Source: Bryobacterales bacterium
GTDB taxonomy: Bacteria; Acidobacteriota; Terriglobia; Bryobacterales; Bryobacteraceae
Direction: 5' to 3'
DNA: 64,000 bases
NCBI GenBank assembly: GCA_020851655.1
Contig: JADZCI010000306.1
Coordinates: 1 to 64,000 of the forward strand
In this document: piece by piece, positions 1 to 10,049 of the stretch
How positions within the stretch are numbered: position 1 is the first letter of the stretch
How the letters are laid out: the number at the start of each line of letters is the position of its first letter
Notes under the pieces: generated by a model
Seen by the model: the letters and a program-made list of their open reading frames with translations, nothing else
Told to the model about the DNA's origin: nothing
The model's database searches: none
Program-made: the position numbers and the translations under genes

Positions 1-32
1 CGACATCTACTTGGATATCTAAGACAGCCCGG

Positions 33-1460
33 GTGCGCATCGAACACATCGACGACGTCCGCCACCGCATTCCGCGGAGCGCGCGGCCCGATATGCGAAC
101 CGATGTCGTGTTCTATGCCAACCGCGCGATTCTTGAACACATAGAGAAAGACCGTGCCTTGGAGCAAGCGGTCAATGTTGCCTGCATGCCCGGCTTGGTT
201 GGTCCAAGCCTGGCGATGCCCGACATTCATCAAGGCTATGGCTTCCCGATCGGCGGGGTGGCGGCCATGGATTTCACTCATGGCGTGGTCTCGCCGGGAG
301 GCGTCGGATACGACATCAACTGCGGCGTCCGGCTGGCGCGAACCAATCTTTCAGAAAGTGACATCCGCTCACGGTTGAAGGATCTCACTAGCCAGATTTT
401 TCGCGACGTACCTTGCGGCGTTGGCGGGCATGGGCGGGTCGCCATCACGGAACCGCAGTTGAAGCAGATCCTTCGTCAGGGCGCGGGATGGATGATCGAA
501 AACGGCTATGGAGAGCCGTCCGACGCCGAGCGCTCCGAGGAAGGCGGATGCCTGGATGATGCCGATCCCGGCGCCGTATCGGTCCGCGCGTTGGAACGGG
601 GACGGCCTCAGTTGGGAACGCTGGGGAGTGGCAACCATTTCCTTGAAGTTCAATACGTGGAGCGAATCGAAGATCCGCGAGCGGCACAGGCGCTCGGAAT
701 TCGTGAGCGCCAAGTGGTGGTCCTGATTCACTCGGGCTCCCGTGGTTTGGGCCATCAGGTCTGCACCGACTATCTGTCCCAAATGGGCGAAGCCATGCGC
801 CGTTACAACATCGTGCTGCCGGACCGCCAGCTTGCCTGTGTTCCCATCCGCAGCGCCGAGGGCCAGTCCTACCTTAAGGCCATGCGCGCGGCAGCCAATT
901 TTGCCTGGGCCAACCGCCAGGCTATTCTTCACTTCCTGCGCGGTTCATTCCGCAAGGTCTTCGGAGAAACGCCCGTCGGCCTGGTGTACGACGTTTGCCA
1001 CAACATTGCCAAGCGCGAGTCCCACACATGGGATGGACGCAAAGTCGATGTGCTGGTGCACCGCAAGGGCGCTACACGCGCCTTCCCGCCCGGCCACCGC
1101 GAAATTACGCCCGAATACCGGTCCTGCGGCCAGCCGGTCTTGATCCCCGGAAGCATGGGCACAGCTTCCTGGATCCTCTGCGGAGCCCCTGGCGCGATGC
1201 TCGAAACCTTTGGCAGCGTATGCCACGGCGCAGGCCGGCTCTTGAGCCGTGCCGCCGCCAGGCAGGGCCGGACCTCGCGTGATATTCAAGACCAGCTTGC
1301 CGCTCAGGGGATCCTGGTCAGAAGCGAAACACGCGACGGAATCCTCGAAGAAGCGCCTGAAGCCTATAAAGATGTTGACGCCGTTATCGAGACCGTTCAC
1401 CATGCCGGACTCGCCCGCAAAGTAGCCCGGCTCAGGCCCATGGCGGTAATCAAAGGGTGA
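33..1460 (+). CDS. rtcB: RNA-splicing ligase RtcB
   Basis: RtcB-family ligase of 475 residues. Known members join 2',3'-cyclic phosphate or 3'-phosphate RNA ends to 5'-OH ends using GTP and Mn2+. The metal-binding segment GGVGYDINCGVR (about 89-100, with Asp94 and Cys97), the GNHFLEVQ motif near 200, HSGSRGLGHQ near 235, HRKGATRAFPPGH near 345 (containing the His that is guanylylated in the family) and CHGAGR near 397 are all present. The length is the usual ~480. The start is a GTG at 33. No archease or RtcA gene follows within the window, so it would act in tRNA splicing-like repair or RNA damage repair on its own. Confidence 0.96.
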   Translation: MRIEHIDDVRHRIPRSARPDMRTDVVFYANRAILEHIEKDRALEQAVNVACMPGLVGPSLAMPDIHQGYGFPIGGVAAMDFTHGVVSPGGVGYDINCGVRLARTNLSESDIRSRLKDLTSQIFRDVPCGVGGHGRVAITEPQLKQILRQGAGWMIENGYGEPSDAERSEEGGCLDDADPGAVSVRALERGRPQLGTLGSGNHFLEVQYVERIEDPRAAQALGIRERQVVVLIHSGSRGLGHQVCTDYLSQMGEAMRRYNIVLPDRQLACVPIRSAEGQSYLKAMRAAANFAWANRQAILHFLRGSFRKVFGETPVGLVYDVCHNIAKRESHTWDGRKVDVLVHRKGATRAFPPGHREITPEYRSCGQPVLIPGSMGTASWILCGAPGAMLETFGSVCHGAGRLLSRAAARQGRTSRDIQDQLAAQGILVRSETRDGILEEAPEAYKDVDAVIETVHHAGLARKVARLRPMAVIKG

Positions 1461-1614
1461 TCCGAAGAAAGCAAGCGCGAACCACAAAAAAATGAAACGC
1501 GAGAACAAAGAAGCTAACCTTCGTTCAGTCCGCGAAACGTGAACGGAAAATAATGTATTGGCGCCGCACGGCTTGAGATCCCGGTTTCTTTTTCTCCACT
1601 AGTCCGGTAGGGTT

Positions 1615-2223
1615 ATGGCCTGCGTACTACCTCTGGAGGAGGTAACCGATTCACCGGCCGAAGTGCTGAATGCCATCGCTTCGCCGGTCTTTATCGTCGA
1701 TCACGATGCCCGGATCGTGTTCGCGAACGCGGAAGCGTCCCAGATGGCGCGAGCCAACGAGACATTGGGGCAGCGTGCCGGTGACGCTCTCAAGTGCGAG
1801 CTTGCCGTGCGATCGGCCGGCGGCTGCGGCACATCGCCCAGTTGCGGACAGTGCAAGCTCAGGCGCTCGGTTGCAGAAGCCGCTGGCGGCGTCAAATCCA
1901 AAGACCGGCTACACCGGACGACATGGATCACGTACGGCAAGGCGTCTCAGGTGACTCTGCTGATTTCGGCGTCCCCCATCTTCTGGAAGGGTGAGAAACG
2001 CGTGCTGGTCTTCTTAAAGGACATTACCGAACTAACCGCCCTGCGGGAGATCGTGCCGATCTGCATGTGCTGCCGCAAGGTGCGGGATGACGAGTCCTAT
2101 TGGAAGAGCGTGGAAGAGTACTTCCAGGAACGAATGAACGTGGACTTCTCGCATGGTGTTTGCCCGTCCTGCCATGAGCGCATGATGGCGGAACTGGTTT
2201 CCCCCGCATCATCACGGGACTGA
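1615..2223 (+). CDS. PAS-domain protein with C-terminal Cys cluster
   Basis: A 202-residue soluble protein. Residues ~15-140 look like a PAS sensor fold (ASPVFIVDHDARIVFANAEA and a late VLVFLKDITELTALREI). A Cys-rich stretch CGTSPSCGQCKLRR lies within the PAS region at about 64-79, which may bind a metal or cofactor. The C-terminus carries CMCCRKVRDDESYW and later CPSCHERMM, a four-Cys arrangement typical of a tail found on many PAS and receiver proteins. There is no kinase, cyclase or helix-turn-helix output domain, so it probably works by protein interaction. It lies 42 bases before the TopB-RecQ gene on the same strand. Family assignment is by pattern only. Confidence 0.8.
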   Translation: MACVLPLEEVTDSPAEVLNAIASPVFIVDHDARIVFANAEASQMARANETLGQRAGDALKCELAVRSAGGCGTSPSCGQCKLRRSVAEAAGGVKSKDRLHRTTWITYGKASQVTLLISASPIFWKGEKRVLVFLKDITELTALREIVPICMCCRKVRDDESYWKSVEEYFQERMNVDFSHGVCPSCHERMMAELVSPASSRD

Positions 2224-2265
2224 GTCCGCCCCAGACGCCACGCGGCGCACTTGAGAGAATGTGGG

Positions 2266-5200
2266 GTGGTGAACCCCGCGGCGGCAACGATAGCGATTGT
2301 GGCCGAAAAGCCTTCGGTTGGCCGCGATATCGCGCGCGTGGTGGGGGCCAATCAGCGGGGCGAAGGCTTCCTGCATGGCGGTGGATACGTGGTCACCTGG
2401 GCCATCGGCCACCTGGTCCAACTGGCGCAGCCTCACGAAATCAACCCCGGCTGGAAACGCTGGCGCGCCGACCTGCTGCCGATGCTTCCGCACGAATGGC
2501 CCCTGGTTGTCGGCGAGCAGACGAAGGATCAGTTTGAAGTCGTCCGCAGGATCCTGACGTCGCCGAAGGTCGGTGAAGTCGTGTGCGCGACAGACGCGGG
2601 GCGCGAAGGCGAGCTCATCTTCCGCTACATCTACGAAGCGGCGCACTGCGCCAAACCGGTAAAACGGCTGTGGGTGTCCTCGCTAACGCCGGATGCTATC
2701 CGTCACGGACTCGAGACGGCGAAGCCCGCCTCGGAGTACGATTCGCTGGCCGACGCCGCCCGCGGACGAAGCCGCGCGGACTGGCTGGTGGGCATGAACC
2801 TTTCGCGTGCCTATACCCTGGCGATGAACGAAGATCTGTCGGTGGGGCGCGTTCAGACGCCGACGCTGGCCATGCTGGTGGAGCGCGAGTTGGAGATCCG
2901 GGCGTTTGTTCCAGAGGACTACCGCGAAGTCGAGGCTACGTTTTCTCCCAATGGCGCGGACCGGTACAAGGGCACATGGTTCCGTCCGGGCGTGGAGCCT
3001 CTCGCCGCGGCAATGCGCCTGCCCGCGGAAGGCGAGGAAGCGGAGCAAATCGTCGCCCGCGCCCGCGGCGGCAAGGCGCACGTCGAATCCATGCGGGCGG
3101 AGACCCAGCGTATGGCTCCGCCGCTGCTCTACGACTTGACCGAGTTGCAGCGGCACGCCAACCGGCTGTTCGGGTTCAGCGCCCAGAAGACGCTGGAAGT
3201 GGCGCAGGCGCTCTATGAGCGGCACAAACTGATCAGCTACCCGCGAACCGACAGCCGGCATCTTTCGGCGGAGGTGGCCAAGACGCTGGCGAGGATTGTC
3301 GAAGTGATTCGCCCGGCATACGGAGATGCCGTTGCACCGGGCACGGGAGGGCGCCCGCTGGGGCGTCGCTACGTGGACGACTCCAAGGTCACGGACCACC
3401 ACGCCATCATTCCCACCGCCACCAAGCCGGGCGACCTGGATACCGGCGAACAGCGCATCTATGACATGATCTGCCGCCGCCTGCTCTCAGCATGGCATCA
3501 GGATTACCTATGGGCGGTGACCACCGTAATCACGCTCATCCGGAACGGCGAGATGGAAGACCGCTACCACTCAACCGGTACCCGGGTGGAGCAGGCGGGG
3601 TGGAAGGTCCTTGACGTGGCCCTACCCAAGCGAAAGAAGCAAGGCGGCGGGGAGGAAGCCTCCGAGCCGGACTCCAACGACCTGCCTGCTGTCCTCGCCA
3701 CCGGGCAGGAGCAACAGGTTCTCGACGTGGAGGCACGGCGCAAGAAGACGCGTCCGCCCAAACGGTTCACAGAAGCCACGCTGTTGACCGCGATGGAAAC
3801 CGCGGGCAAGACGCTGGATGAGAAAGAGCTGTCCGACGCGATGAAGGACAGCGGGCTGGGAACGCCGGCCACGCGCGCCGCCATCATCGAGATCCTGCTC
3901 AAACGCGGCTATGTCGAGCGCGACGGCAAATCGCTGTTGGCAACCGAAAAAGGGATTCGACTCATCGAGGTAGTTCACCCCGAGGTCAAGAGCCCGGCTA
4001 TGACGGGACAGTGGGAGGCGCGCTTGAAGAAGATTCATCGCGGCGCCGAACCGCTGCCGCCGTTCATGGACGGCATCGAGCGCTATGTCGAGGAAGTAGT
4101 GGGGAAGGTGAAAGCGGGAGGCGTGTGGCGGCCGGCGGTGACGGCCGCGGCCGCACCCCGTGGCGAAATGGCGCAGATGCCGGAACGGCGCGACAGCGCC
4201 GGGTTGGGTCCGGAGCGCCTGTTGCACGAACGTTTTGGGTTCGCCGCGTTCCGTCCCCATCAGCAGGAGGTCTGCGAAGCGCTGATCGGTGGCGAGGACG
4301 GCTTGCTGGTGATGCCGACGGGCGCGGGCAAGTCTCTCTGTTACCAGTTGCCGGGAATCGCTCGCGGCGGCACCACCCTGGTCATCAGCCCGTTGATCGC
4401 GCTGATGGAAGACCAGACGTCCAAGCTGCGTCAGTCGGGATTTCGCGCGGACCGGATTCACTCAGGACGAGACCGCGCGGCTTCGCGGCAGACCTGTATC
4501 GAGTACCTCAACGGGAGCTTGGATTTCCTGTTTATCGCACCGGAGCGCCTGCGCGTGCCGGGATTTCCGGAGATGTTGGCCAAGCGCAAGCCGGCGCTCA
4601 CCGCCATCGACGAAGCCCACTGCATTTCGCAATGGGGACACGATTTTCGTCCCGACTACCGGATGATCGGGCAATACCTGCCGTTGTTCCGCCCGGCTCC
4701 GGTGCTGGCCCTGACGGCAACGGCTACGGCTGTCGTACAGGAAGACATCGTTGGTCAACTGGCGCTGGAGACGCCACGGCGGTTCATTCACGGCTTCCGC
4801 CGGGAGAACCTGGCTATCGAGGTGGTGGAGGCGGCCCAGTCACGGCGCGCCGTCCTCGCCTCGGAACTGCTGCAACTCGAAGGACGCCTGCCCGCGATCG
4901 TCTATGTGCCGACGCGGCGGGCGGCCGAATCGCTGGCTGGGGAGTTGAGCGGCCTGTTCGCCGCCGCCTCATACCACGCGGGCCTCCTGCCCAAACGCCG
5001 CGACGAAGTGCAGACGGCGTTCCTGTCGGGCAAACTGCAGGTGATCGTCGCGACTATCGCGTTCGGGATGGGGATCGACAAGCCGGACATTCGTACCGTC
5101 ATTCACACGGCGATGCCCGGAAGCCTGGAAGGCTACTATCAGGAAATCGGCCGCGCCGGACGCGATGGCCTGCCGTCCCGCGTAATCCTGATGCAGGCCT

Positions 5201-6261
5201 ACTCCGACCGCCACACTCATGATTACTTTTTCGAACGCGACTACCCGGACACGGGTGTTCCGCGCCGGATCTTCGATTGCCTGGGCGAACAGCCGCTTCC
5301 GAAGGAGGCGCTCAGCCAAAAAGCCCGGCTGTACGGCGAAGAGTTCGATATTGCGCTAGAGAAGTTGTGGATTCACGGCGGCGCGGTCATCGACTACGCC
5401 GAGAACGTGACAGCGGGGACGGGCCAATGGGTGGAGTCGTACGAGGCCCAACGGCGCCAGCGGGAAATCCAGTTGGACCAGGTTCTGCGCTTTGCCGAAT
5501 GCAACCAGTGCCGCATGCAGGCGCTGGTGCGGCATTTCGGCGACCGCGGAGACCGCAAAGGCCCCTGCGGGATCTGCGATTTCTGCGCACCCGGCGACTG
5601 CCTGGCGCAGGCGTTCCGGCCCGCTTCGCATTCCGAAATCGAGGCGGCCACGGCCGTTGTCGCCGCACTGCGGAAAACCGGTAGCCTGGCCACCGGACGC
5701 CTGCATACCGACCTCGGGGGTGAGGCGACGATTCCGCGTAGGGATTTCGAGCGGTTGCTCGGCGGCATGGCGCGCGCGGGATGGGTCGAACTGGTGGATG
5801 CGACGTTTGAGAAGGGCGGCAAGAAGATCGATTTCCGGAAAGCGGCGCTGACACAACAGGGCCGTGACTTGGAGCCCGCCGCCTCGCTTTCGTTCACCGT
5901 GACCGAACCTTTGCAGTCCGTCCGGAGAGAACGCAAGCCGCGCAAGAGACGCGAGGCCAGGAAAGCCGGGGCCAAGAGGGCGCCGGCCGCCGTTGAGGCG
6001 CCGGCTGGGAAGCGCCCGGCGGTGAAAGCAGCCTCCGCGAATCACGAAGGTCTGATTAAGGCGCTCAAGGCGTGGCGCTTGGCCGAGGCCAGGCGGAAGG
6101 ATGTTCCCGCGTTTCGAATTCTCACCGACAAGACGCTGGAGGCGATTGCGGCAACTCAGCCTAAGAGCACGGCGGAACTACTAGCCATTTCGGGCATGGG
6201 GCTGCGGACGGTGGAGCAGTACGGTTCGGCGCTTTTCGAGATTTTGCGCCGGGCGGGTTAG
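2266..6261 (+). CDS. Fused DNA topoisomerase III - RecQ helicase
   Basis: One open frame of about 1,330 residues. Residue numbers here count from the TTG at 2251. Residues ~10-600 are a type IA topoisomerase of the TopB class: TOPRIM segment IAIVAEKPSVGRDIARV, the DAGREGE motif near 115, and the active-site segment ISYPRTDSRHLS with the catalytic Tyr near 330. A ~35-residue Ala/Pro/Arg linker follows. Residues ~655-1336 are RecQ: MPTGAGKSLCYQLP (Walker A, ~688), IDEAHCISQWGHDFRPDY (~785), TATAT motif, EIGRAGRDG (motif VI), the RQC zinc cysteines CNQC...CGICDFC (~1085-1120), a winged-helix-like part, a Lys/Arg-rich linker and an HRDC domain (~1265-1336). I prefer GTG 2266; GTG 2269 and TTG 2251 are alternatives. 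The predicted role is to dissolve double Holliday junctions or converge forks in one chain. Confidence 0.93.
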   Translation: MVNPAAATIAIVAEKPSVGRDIARVVGANQRGEGFLHGGGYVVTWAIGHLVQLAQPHEINPGWKRWRADLLPMLPHEWPLVVGEQTKDQFEVVRRILTSPKVGEVVCATDAGREGELIFRYIYEAAHCAKPVKRLWVSSLTPDAIRHGLETAKPASEYDSLADAARGRSRADWLVGMNLSRAYTLAMNEDLSVGRVQTPTLAMLVERELEIRAFVPEDYREVEATFSPNGADRYKGTWFRPGVEPLAAAMRLPAEGEEAEQIVARARGGKAHVESMRAETQRMAPPLLYDLTELQRHANRLFGFSAQKTLEVAQALYERHKLISYPRTDSRHLSAEVAKTLARIVEVIRPAYGDAVAPGTGGRPLGRRYVDDSKVTDHHAIIPTATKPGDLDTGEQRIYDMICRRLLSAWHQDYLWAVTTVITLIRNGEMEDRYHSTGTRVEQAGWKVLDVALPKRKKQGGGEEASEPDSNDLPAVLATGQEQQVLDVEARRKKTRPPKRFTEATLLTAMETAGKTLDEKELSDAMKDSGLGTPATRAAIIEILLKRGYVERDGKSLLATEKGIRLIEVVHPEVKSPAMTGQWEARLKKIHRGAEPLPPFMDGIERYVEEVVGKVKAGGVWRPAVTAAAAPRGEMAQMPERRDSAGLGPERLLHERFGFAAFRPHQQEVCEALIGGEDGLLVMPTGAGKSLCYQLPGIARGGTTLVISPLIALMEDQTSKLRQSGFRADRIHSGRDRAASRQTCIEYLNGSLDFLFIAPERLRVPGFPEMLAKRKPALTAIDEAHCISQWGHDFRPDYRMIGQYLPLFRPAPVLALTATATAVVQEDIVGQLALETPRRFIHGFRRENLAIEVVEAAQSRRAVLASELLQLEGRLPAIVYVPTRRAAESLAGELSGLFAAASYHAGLLPKRRDEVQTAFLSGKLQVIVATIAFGMGIDKPDIRTVIHTAMPGSLEGYYQEIGRAGRDGLPSRVILMQAYSDRHTHDYFFERDYPDTGVPRRIFDCLGEQPLPKEALSQKARLYGEEFDIALEKLWIHGGAVIDYAENVTAGTGQWVESYEAQRRQREIQLDQVLRFAECNQCRMQALVRHFGDRGDRKGPCGICDFCAPGDCLAQAFRPASHSEIEAATAVVAALRKTGSLATGRLHTDLGGEATIPRRDFERLLGGMARAGWVELVDATFEKGGKKIDFRKAALTQQGRDLEPAASLSFTVTEPLQSVRRERKPRKRREARKAGAKRAPAAVEAPAGKRPAVKAASANHEGLIKALKAWRLAEARRKDVPAFRILTDKTLEAIAATQPKSTAELLAISGMGLRTVEQYGSALFEILRRAG

Positions 6262-7364
6262 CCCTTCCGGCTCGCGACCGAACGCTCCCTATCGATCAGG
6301 GCGCGTTTGCGGTCCAGGCCCCAGCGATAGCCGCCCAGTTCTCCGGTTCCGCGAATGACGCGGTGGCAGGGAATGACCAGGGCGACGCGATTGCAGGCGC
6401 AAGCCCGGGCGACAGCGCGGGCCGCCTTGGGCCGGCCCAAGCCCTCCGCTACTTCCCGATACGATTGCACGGCGCCATACGGAATGCCTTGCAGGTAGCG
6501 CCATACCTGCATCTGGAACGCGGTCGCGCGTAAGTCGAGAGGGAGTTCCAACACCCGGCGCTGGCCGGCGAGGTGTTCCCGCAAAGCCTCCATCCACTGA
6601 TCGAAGTCGTGGGAGAAGGGCTCAGGCATGGGCTCGATGCGCGCCGCCGGGTATTCGGCGCGCAGCATCGCAAGCAACTCTTCGTCCCGTTCGGCGAATT
6701 GCAGAAAGCACAATCCACGGTCGGTGGCGCCGATCATCATCCGGCCAAGCGGGCCGTCCACCGCGGCGTAGGAGATGGTGAGCCCTTCGCCGCCGCGCCG
6801 GTATTGGGCCGGAGTCATGCCCAGGCGCGTGTCAGCGCGCTCGTAGGCGCGGCTCAGTGAGCTGAACCCGGCTTCAAACGACGCATCGGTGACGGAGCGA
6901 TTCGTGCGCAGTTGGCCTTTCCAGGCGCCAACGCGGCAGGCGTCGAGAAACTGTTTGGGAGTGACGCCCACGATGGCTTTGAAGGTGCGGTGAAAGTGGA
7001 ACGGGCTTAGGCCCGCGCGCTCCGCCAATCCGGCGAGCGAGAGCGGTTCGGCGGCGTTCCGGCGGACATAGTCGCACACGTCACGAATGCGTTCGGTATC
7101 CGGGTGGGGGCCGCCCGCGGTCTTGGGATGGCAGCGCAGGCAGGCGCGGAGCCCGGCGCGTTCGGCCGCTTCGGGAGTGGAGAAGAACCGCACGTTGCGG
7201 CGCAGAGCCGGACGGCTGGGACACGACGGGCGGCAGTAGATTCCGGTGGTCATCACGCCCACGTAGAACTTGCCGTCCCAGGAGCGGTCACGGTCCCGAA
7301 CCGCTTTCCACAACAGCTCTTCCTGAAAGAGCCCCGTTGCTTCGCCCGCCTGAGTTCGCTTCAT
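6258..7364 (-). CDS. ada: Bifunctional DNA-repair methyltransferase / regulator Ada
   Basis: A 368-residue full-length Ada. The N-terminal zinc-binding domain has Cys44, Cys48, Cys75 and Cys78, matching the four-Cys set of E. coli Ada, where one Cys accepts methyl groups from phosphotriesters. An AraC-type helix-turn-helix (~95-195) follows, then the O6-methylguanine methyltransferase domain with the acceptor motif IPCHRV, Cys333. The start is an ATG at 7364. The stop overlaps that of the converging topoisomerase-helicase gene in the four bases TTAG. In E. coli the methylated protein activates its own gene. A plausible self-regulated promoter would lie in the 65 bases before the start, but I see no clear operator. 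Confidence 0.96.
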   Translation of the reverse strand: MKRTQAGEATGLFQEELLWKAVRDRDRSWDGKFYVGVMTTGIYCRPSCPSRPALRRNVRFFSTPEAAERAGLRACLRCHPKTAGGPHPDTERIRDVCDYVRRNAAEPLSLAGLAERAGLSPFHFHRTFKAIVGVTPKQFLDACRVGAWKGQLRTNRSVTDASFEAGFSSLSRAYERADTRLGMTPAQYRRGGEGLTISYAAVDGPLGRMMIGATDRGLCFLQFAERDEELLAMLRAEYPAARIEPMPEPFSHDFDQWMEALREHLAGQRRVLELPLDLRATAFQMQVWRYLQGIPYGAVQSYREVAEGLGRPKAARAVARACACNRVALVIPCHRVIRGTGELGGYRWGLDRKRALIDRERSVASRKG

Positions 7365-7429
7365 ACTCTCTACAATGCGCCCGAGGGGCCGGCTCCGCCT
7401 ACCCGGTTCTTGCGCTCAGAGTGAAATAG

Positions 7430-8884
7430 CTACTCGAGCCGGTAGTTGGGAGCTTCCTTGGTGATGATGACGTCGTGGACGTGGCTCTCTTTAAGTCCGG
7501 CGATGGTGACGCGGACAAACTGGGCGTGCTCCTGGAGTTCTGAGATCGTGCGCACGCCGCAATAGCCCATGCCCGCGCGCAGACCGCCGACAAGCTGGTA
7601 GACAAGTTCCGCCAGCGGGCCCTTGGAAGGCACGCGGCCTTCGATGCCTTCCGGCACCAGCTTGCCTCCGGCCTCCTGGGAGTAGCGGTCGGAACTGCCT
7701 TGCGACATTGCGCCAAGCGAGCCCATGCCGCGATAGGCCTTGAACGTGCGGCCCTGGTAGAGGATCATCTCGCCGGGACTCTCGTCGGTGCCGGCGAACA
7801 AGCTGCCAATCATCACGGAATCCGCACCGGCGGCGATGGCCTTGCTGACGTCGCCGGAGTACTTGATGCCGCCGTCGGAAATGACGGGGACCCCCGTGCC
7901 GCGCGCCGCCTTGGCGCTTTCGGCGATGGCGGTGATTTGCGGCACACCTGCTCCGCTGACGACCCGCGTCGTGCAGATCGATCCGGGGCCGATCCCCACT
8001 TTGATGCCATCCAGCCCCAGGGCGATCAGGTCGCGCGCGCCTTCGTATGTCGCCACGTTGCCCGCCACCAGGTCCACTTGCGGCAAGTGACGCTTGATGG
8101 TGACCACCGCGTGCATCACCCGCTCACTGTGGCCATGCGCGGAATCGATCACAATGACGTCGACTTTTCGCTTGACCAGTTCCTGCGCCCGCTCCAGGAA
8201 GTCCCCGGTCGATCCCAGCGCCGCGCCGACGCGCAAACGCCCCTGATTATCCTTGGCGGCGTTGGGGTATTTCAGTTTCTTCTGGATGTCCTTAACCGTG
8301 ATCAAGCCTTTGAGGCGGAACTGATCGTCGACCACCAGCAACTTCTCGACCCGGTGTTTGTGAAGTTCCTTCTGCGCCTCCTCGAGCGTCGTGCCTACCG
8401 GGACCGTGAACAGCGGTTCCTTGGTCATGACTTCGTGGATAGGCAGGTCGTGGCGGGTTTCGAACCGCAAGTCGCGATTGGTCAGGATACCGACCAGCTT
8501 GTTGTCCTTAACCACCGGAACGCCGGAGATCCGGTAGCGGGCCATGATGTCCAACGCGTCGCTGATCCGCTTGTCGGGTTCGACGGTGACCGGATCGACG
8601 ATCATTCCGGACTCGCTGCGCTTCACCTTGTCGACTTCCTCAGCTTGGCGCTCAATCGGCATGTTGCGGTGCATGATGCCGATGCCGCCCTGTTGAGCGA
8701 GGGCGATGGCGAGGTGAGATTCGGTCACCGTGTCCATGGCGGAACTGGTGATCGGAATGTTGAGTTGAATATTGCGTGTAAACAGCGTCCGTGTATCACA
8801 CTCCGCCGGGACAACGTTGCTCCGCGACGGTTTCAGCAGGACATCGTCAAAAGTAAGACCTTCTTCCAAGCGCTCTGGCAGCAT
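7430..8884 (-). CDS. guaB: Inosine-5'-monophosphate dehydrogenase
   Basis: IMPDH of 484 residues, catalysing NAD-dependent oxidation of IMP to XMP, the committed step to GMP. The barrel is split by two CBS domains (~95-205: [20 protein letters not shown] and [19 protein letters not shown]). The catalytic loop [20 protein letters not shown] holds the nucleophilic Cys near 300, and the mobile flap with [10 protein letters not shown] and DRYSQ is present. It lies upstream of ada on the same strand with a 65-base gap. An opposite-strand open frame is only its shadow. Confidence 0.97.
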   Translation of the reverse strand: MLPERLEEGLTFDDVLLKPSRSNVVPAECDTRTLFTRNIQLNIPITSSAMDTVTESHLAIALAQQGGIGIMHRNMPIERQAEEVDKVKRSESGMIVDPVTVEPDKRISDALDIMARYRISGVPVVKDNKLVGILTNRDLRFETRHDLPIHEVMTKEPLFTVPVGTTLEEAQKELHKHRVEKLLVVDDQFRLKGLITVKDIQKKLKYPNAAKDNQGRLRVGAALGSTGDFLERAQELVKRKVDVIVIDSAHGHSERVMHAVVTIKRHLPQVDLVAGNVATYEGARDLIALGLDGIKVGIGPGSICTTRVVSGAGVPQITAIAESAKAARGTGVPVISDGGIKYSGDVSKAIAAGADSVMIGSLFAGTDESPGEMILYQGRTFKAYRGMGSLGAMSQGSSDRYSQEAGGKLVPEGIEGRVPSKGPLAELVYQLVGGLRAGMGYCGVRTISELQEHAQFVRVTIAGLKESHVHDVIITKEAPNYRLE

Positions 8885-8963
8885 CGATTTCCTTTCATGG
8901 TAACGCAGGGCCTCTGCCTAGCCCCACTTGCGGCAGGGTGTTTCGAGTCCCCGCGGCGGACGG

Positions 8964-10049
8964 TCAAAAACCCGCTGCTGAGAGGTACAGCGAGGTCACG
9001 CGGTCGAGAGAATGCGTGTGTTCAATGTGCCAGGCCGCGCGCCGCCCGATGGCGCGGGCTTCACCGGGATTCCGCACCATCCAGAGCATGGCCTCGCGGA
9101 GCATCTCTTCTTCGGCCAGACCCGGGTCTACGGGAAAGACGATGGCCGCGGGCCAGCCGGATGTGTCTTCGTTGGCCGTGACGATGGTGGGTTTGCCGAG
9201 CCCCATCAACCGGACGCCGATGCCCGAACTCTCGCCAGCCGATGGATAACGAAGATTGATGCCGCAATCGGCGGCGGCGAGCAAGAGCGAGAACAGGCGG
9301 GGGTCCGTGTGGCCGTACCGCAGTATGCGTGGATGGCCGAGCCACGGCGCCGCCGCGCGCTCCAACTCGGGCGAGGCGAACTCGCCCGCGAGAATCAACC
9401 GCGCGTCGATGTCCTCTAGCGAGGCGAACGCGCGGAGCACGCTCAACACGCGCTTCGACTCGCGAAGGTATCCAAATAGCCCGAAAACATAGGTGTCAAC
9501 CGTGATCCGGTTCCGCTGCTGCCAGCCGATGAGTTCGATTTCGTCATGCCCGGGGCCGGGATGGTAGAAATGGGGGATTTCGTGGACTTCGGCGGTGGGG
9601 CAGTGTTCGTGAACCATGCGCGCAGCCGACCGGTTGTGGACGATGAATGCGCGAGAGCGCTCGCAGATACGCTTGAGCAGGGGATAGTTGAAGTAGTCCG
9701 GATCCCCGGCGGAGCGCGACCTCCGGCGGTACAGGTCCGCCGCGTATTCGGCGTTCCAGCCGCCGTAGTTGTGTTGGAACTCTTCGACAAACTCCGCTTC
9801 CGTCATTGATCCCAGAAAGAAATGCATCAGCACCGCATCATGAAGGACGATGACGCCAGGGTTGGCGAGCGCGCGGCGATGGATGGGCGCGTGTAACTGG
9901 TTGTTGCCGAGATGGTAGATCCAGCGGTCCGCCGCCTCGCCCGGCAGCGCCACCGGCACGCGCTGCCGCAGGCTCTCCAGCAGAATCTGCGCGTAGTCCG
10001 CCACGCCCGTCCTGAGCGGAGGCAGCGGCGCGTCCCAGCCGAGCGTCAC
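8964..10049 (-). CDS. Glycosyltransferase, GT4-like
   Basis: A 361-residue protein with a GT-B layout. The N-terminal half begins with LGWDAPLPPLRTGVADYA (acceptor-side Rossmann domain). The C-terminal half has VFGLFGYLRESKRV, LILAGEF and the ESSGIGVRLMGLGKPTI segment that binds the nucleotide sugar in family 4 enzymes. No signal peptide or membrane segment is visible, so it is cytosolic. The donor and acceptor cannot be read from the sequence. The GTG start overlaps the stop of the PLP-homeostasis gene (GTGA at 10046-10049), implying translational coupling. Confidence 0.85.
   Translation of the reverse strand: MTLGWDAPLPPLRTGVADYAQILLESLRQRVPVALPGEAADRWIYHLGNNQLHAPIHRRALANPGVIVLHDAVLMHFFLGSMTEAEFVEEFQHNYGGWNAEYAADLYRRRSRSAGDPDYFNYPLLKRICERSRAFIVHNRSAARMVHEHCPTAEVHEIPHFYHPGPGHDEIELIGWQQRNRITVDTYVFGLFGYLRESKRVLSVLRAFASLEDIDARLILAGEFASPELERAAAPWLGHPRILRYGHTDPRLFSLLLAAADCGINLRYPSAGESSGIGVRLMGLGKPTIVTANEDTSGWPAAIVFPVDPGLAEEEMLREAMLWMVRNPGEARAIGRRAAWHIEHTHSLDRVTSLYLSAAGF

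Noticed and set aside
1461-1614. Possible small gene or RNA between rtcB and the PAS gene
   Set aside because: The stretch is A-rich with no stable fold or coding pattern that I could support.
7700-9181. Long plus-strand open frame opposite IMP dehydrogenase
   Set aside because: It is antisense to a clear guaB and has no recognisable motifs; the G+C-rich third positions of guaB keep the opposite frame open.
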